The position numbers were made by a program, and so were the translations under genes. Of a stretch of 64,000 bases of DNA, positions 61,804-64,000 are shown in pieces. Each line of letters opens with the position of its first letter. Positions within the stretch are counted from its first letter, which is position 1. Source of the stretch: an uncultured Psychroserpens sp. Lineage in GTDB: Bacteria > Bacteroidota > Bacteroidia > Flavobacteriales > Flavobacteriaceae. The stretch is taken from the NCBI GenBank assembly GCA_947489585.1, contig CANLEE010000009.1, positions 62,001 through 126,000 of the forward strand. Reading direction: 5' to 3'. The notes beneath the pieces are model-generated. The model saw only the letters and a program-made list of their open reading frames with translations. It did no database searches and had not been told where the DNA came from.

Positions 61804-63303
61804 ATGATTAGCGCATTAAATGCCTTTAGAGAATACGTAATAGATTTTGCTTCAAACAGTAAATCTAACCCTCTACTTGCCGCTATTGCTTCAGGGTTAT
61901 TTCCTATGGCATATTATTATAATCACAACTTTTTTTTTGTTAATTCATGGGAACAATTTGGCTTTTTTGTAGTTACATATTTGTGTATTCCTATTATTAG
62001 TTTTTTTTTAGTCTACTTGCTTTTTAAAAACGTAGGTGCTCTTAAACCGTATTTAAAATATGTTATTCCTATTTTAAATTTTTCAACATTTTCAATACTT
62101 ATAATTATTAGCACTAAAGGACTCAATTCATTCTTATTGTTAAGCGCTATAGCGATTTCTATTGTAGCAGGTTTTTTGCTTTGGAAGTCTGTTAATAAAG
62201 TTATCGTATTTCAATGTTTATTACTACTGGTTATTGGGTTTAAGTTAATTCCAAAATTATACGCTAACGTAACATATTCAAGAGAATGGATGGACCAAGA
62301 TGATGCTATTGAGGAAGTAGTTTTTAAGAAGAAGCCAAATATTTATGTTATACAAACAGATGGATATTCAAGTTTTTCAGAGTTAAAAAAAGGGTATTAT
62401 AATTATGATAATTCAAACTTTGAATCATTTCTACAAAGAAAAGGGTTTACTATGTATTCTAATTTTAGAAGTAACTACTTTTCAACATTGAGTTCTAATA
62501 CGTCTTTGTTTTCAATGAAGCATCATTATTATAATAATCCTGAAAAGAGCGCGAACGAAATAACTACGGCTAGAAGTATCATTGCAGGAGCAAACCCAGT
62601 TATATCTATATTTAATTTGAACAATTATAAAACGTCTTTGCTTGTTGAAAAAGCATATTTATTATGTAACAGACCTAAGTTGTATTATGATTACTGCAAT
62701 GTTGATTACAAAGATTTGCCTTATCTAGCACGAGGTTTTGAGTTTACAATTGATATTTATAAGGATTTAGAGAATGCTATAGATTCTAACTCGACAACAG
62801 CTAATTTTTATTTTGTTCAAAAAATGCTACCTCGGCATATTTCAGCATTCAAAAGAAATTCTTTAGGAAAAGAGAAGGAGCGTGACAAGTATTTCAATAA
62901 TCTTGAATCTGCTAATACTTGGTTGCGCAAAACGATTGCAATGATTAGTGATAAAGATCCTAATGCGCTAATTATTATGATGGCAGATCATGGAGGTTTT
63001 GTAGGTTTAGATTATGTGCTTCAATCAAGAGTTAAGCAAACGGAAGACGATATTTTGAATTCTATTTTTTCTTCTGCCTTAGCTATTAAATGGCCAGAAA
63101 ACTTTAATGTAACTGAAGAAGATGTAAATTCAAGTGTTAATTTGTTTAGAGTTTTATTTGCTCATTTGAGCGAAAATAAAAGCTACTTAGAATACTTACA
63201 AGATGATAAAAGTTTTTTAATTGTTCAAGATGGTGCGCCATATGGAGTGTATGAAGCTATAGATAAAAATGGCAATATTGTATTTAATAAAGTCAGTAAT
63301 TAG
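61804..63303 (+). CDS. Membrane-anchored sulfatase/phosphatase-fold protein, paralogue 3
   Basis: 499 residues. Same order of parts: membrane segments to ~170, KPNIYVIQTDGYSSF, NYFSTLSSNTSLFSMKHHYY, FVQKMLPRHIS and ALIIMMADHGGFVGL, with a C-terminus (PYGVYEAIDKNGNIVFNK) very close to paralogue 1 (PYGIYELVDEKDNVVFDK). It starts 10 bases after paralogue 2 and is the last of the triplet. Confidence 0.83.
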   Translation: MISALNAFREYVIDFASNSKSNPLLAAIASGLFPMAYYYNHNFFFVNSWEQFGFFVVTYLCIPIISFFLVYLLFKNVGALKPYLKYVIPILNFSTFSILIIISTKGLNSFLLLSAIAISIVAGFLLWKSVNKVIVFQCLLLLVIGFKLIPKLYANVTYSREWMDQDDAIEEVVFKKKPNIYVIQTDGYSSFSELKKGYYNYDNSNFESFLQRKGFTMYSNFRSNYFSTLSSNTSLFSMKHHYYNNPEKSANEITTARSIIAGANPVISIFNLNNYKTSLLVEKAYLLCNRPKLYYDYCNVDYKDLPYLARGFEFTIDIYKDLENAIDSNSTTANFYFVQKMLPRHISAFKRNSLGKEKERDKYFNNLESANTWLRKTIAMISDKDPNALIIMMADHGGFVGLDYVLQSRVKQTEDDILNSIFSSALAIKWPENFNVTEEDVNSSVNLFRVLFAHLSENKSYLEYLQDDKSFLIVQDGAPYGVYEAIDKNGNIVFNKVSN

Positions 63304-63340
63304 TTTATACAGTTTTCAGTTATTAAATTAGCATCTGTAA

Positions 63341-64000
63341 TCTAAAAAGCAATTTATTTTTAAGGTAGAGACATATCATCCAAATAAGCAAGAAGAATGG
63401 GATAGTTTTGTAAAACATTCTAAAAATGCAACATTCTTATTTCAAAGAAATTTTATGGACTATCACCAAGATCGGTTTGATGATTTTTCTTTAATGCTTT
63501 ATAAAAACGAAAAACTTATTGCGCTGCTTCCTGCAAATCGAAGTGAAAATGTAATTCATTCGCATCAAGGTTTGAGTTATGGTGGTTTATTGCTGTCTAA
63601 AGAGTCAAGGTTTATTGACGTTATTGATGGGTTTAAGCAGCTACTTAAATTTTCGAAGGACAACGGTATTTCAGAATTAAAGATTAAAATTTTGCCACGA
63701 ATTTATAATTCTATTTCTAGTGAAGAAATGTATTATATAATGTTTAAACTAGAAGCACAACTCTTTAGAAGAGATGTGTCTATGGTAATTGACAACCTTA
63801 ATCCGATAACATTATCATCAAATAGGAAACGCAATTTAAAAAAGGCCAAATCTATTGGTGTTTTGGTTAAAGAAGTACAAACATTTGATGCGTTTTTTAA
63901 TGAAGTTTTAACTCCTAACTTGAAAGAGAGGCATAACACATTGCCAACGCATTCGGTAGATGAAATGAGTTTACTTAAAACTAAATTTCCGAATTCTATA
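63341..64000 (+). CDS. FemAB/GNAT-like acyltransferase (3' truncated, start unclear)
   Basis: The frame is open from just after a TAA (63338-63340) to the window edge, 220 codons. The product begins around VETYHPNKQEEWDSFVKHSKNATFLFQRNFMDYH and continues with ALLPANRSENVIHSHQGLSYGGLLL and SSNRKRNLKKAKSIGV, a pattern of FemAB-type/GNAT-fold proteins found in glycan clusters. No ATG exists before the Met at 63455, which would cut conserved sequence, so the start may be a rare codon (ATT at 63356) or the N-terminus may be damaged. Confidence 0.72.

Overview
The window is AT-rich chromosomal DNA from a member of the Flavobacteriaceae (phylum Bacteroidota). Three things support this. Several secreted proteins end in the type IX secretion (T9SS) C-terminal sorting domain. 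Several genes have the Bacteroidota -7 promoter element TAnnTTTG and lack purine-rich Shine-Dalgarno sequences. The tmRNA tag ends NYALAA. LytS/LytTR two-component pairs, DUF2911, DUF4173 and DUF4369-thioredoxin proteins also fit. I cannot name the genus from sequence alone.

Layout. 1-3.6 kb: T9SS-type surface proteins, separated by an unusual gap that holds three tiny hydrophobic ORFs and a run of terminator-like hairpins. 3.65-4.77 kb: an integron-like cassette locus with an FRG-domain gene. 4.8-18.1 kb: two LytS/LytTR pairs, small secreted proteins, a WD40 protein, a DUF2911-TPR / hydrolase / SUMF1-like (frameshifted) / DUF2834 / TolB-like propeller run, and a TetR regulator with two operators beside an epoxide-hydrolase-like enzyme. 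18.27-21.94 kb: a second cassette locus with a retron-like reverse transcriptase fused to a HEPN-like C-terminus, a full attC-like site, and a pentapeptide-like membrane protein. 21.9-31.6 kb: one tightly packed 11-gene minus-strand operon. It joins GTP cyclohydrolase II, a RibD-type reductase, a dehydrogenase and an atypical pterin synthase homologue to a CDP-alcohol phosphotransferase, a glycosyltransferase, three methyltransferase-type proteins, an LTA-synthase-like enzyme and a flippase. 31.9-35.5 kb: a third cassette-like locus with a large T9SS protein. 36-43 kb: an endonuclease-family protein, then a protease-rich minus-strand group under an AraC-type membrane regulator. 43.0-43.6 kb: ssrA (tmRNA) and an adjacent structured RNA candidate. 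43.7-55 kb: a saccharopine-dehydrogenase-like gene, a membrane-protein operon with its own winged-helix regulator and two copies of a shared operator, paired transglutaminase-like proteins, and kdsA. 55.3-64 kb: typA, a methyltransferase, three tandem paralogous membrane phosphatase/sulfatase-fold proteins, and a FemAB/GNAT-like gene cut by the window edge.

The strongest candidate for an undescribed system is the set of three dispersed integron-like loci. Each starts with the same ~125-140 bp leader element (TATACGTAGAAGTACGTATA palindrome plus a TATCC/GGGATA dyad). Downstream genes are bounded by complementary core sites (for example GTTAGGC...GCCTAAC and GTTACCTG...CAGGTAAC) and by attC-like sites of 133-134 bp. 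No integrase lies in the window. One cassette carries the RT-HEPN gene, a plausible anti-phage module. The second strong candidate is the 11-gene operon, whose content suggests an uncharacterised GTP-derived, membrane-anchored and exported metabolite.
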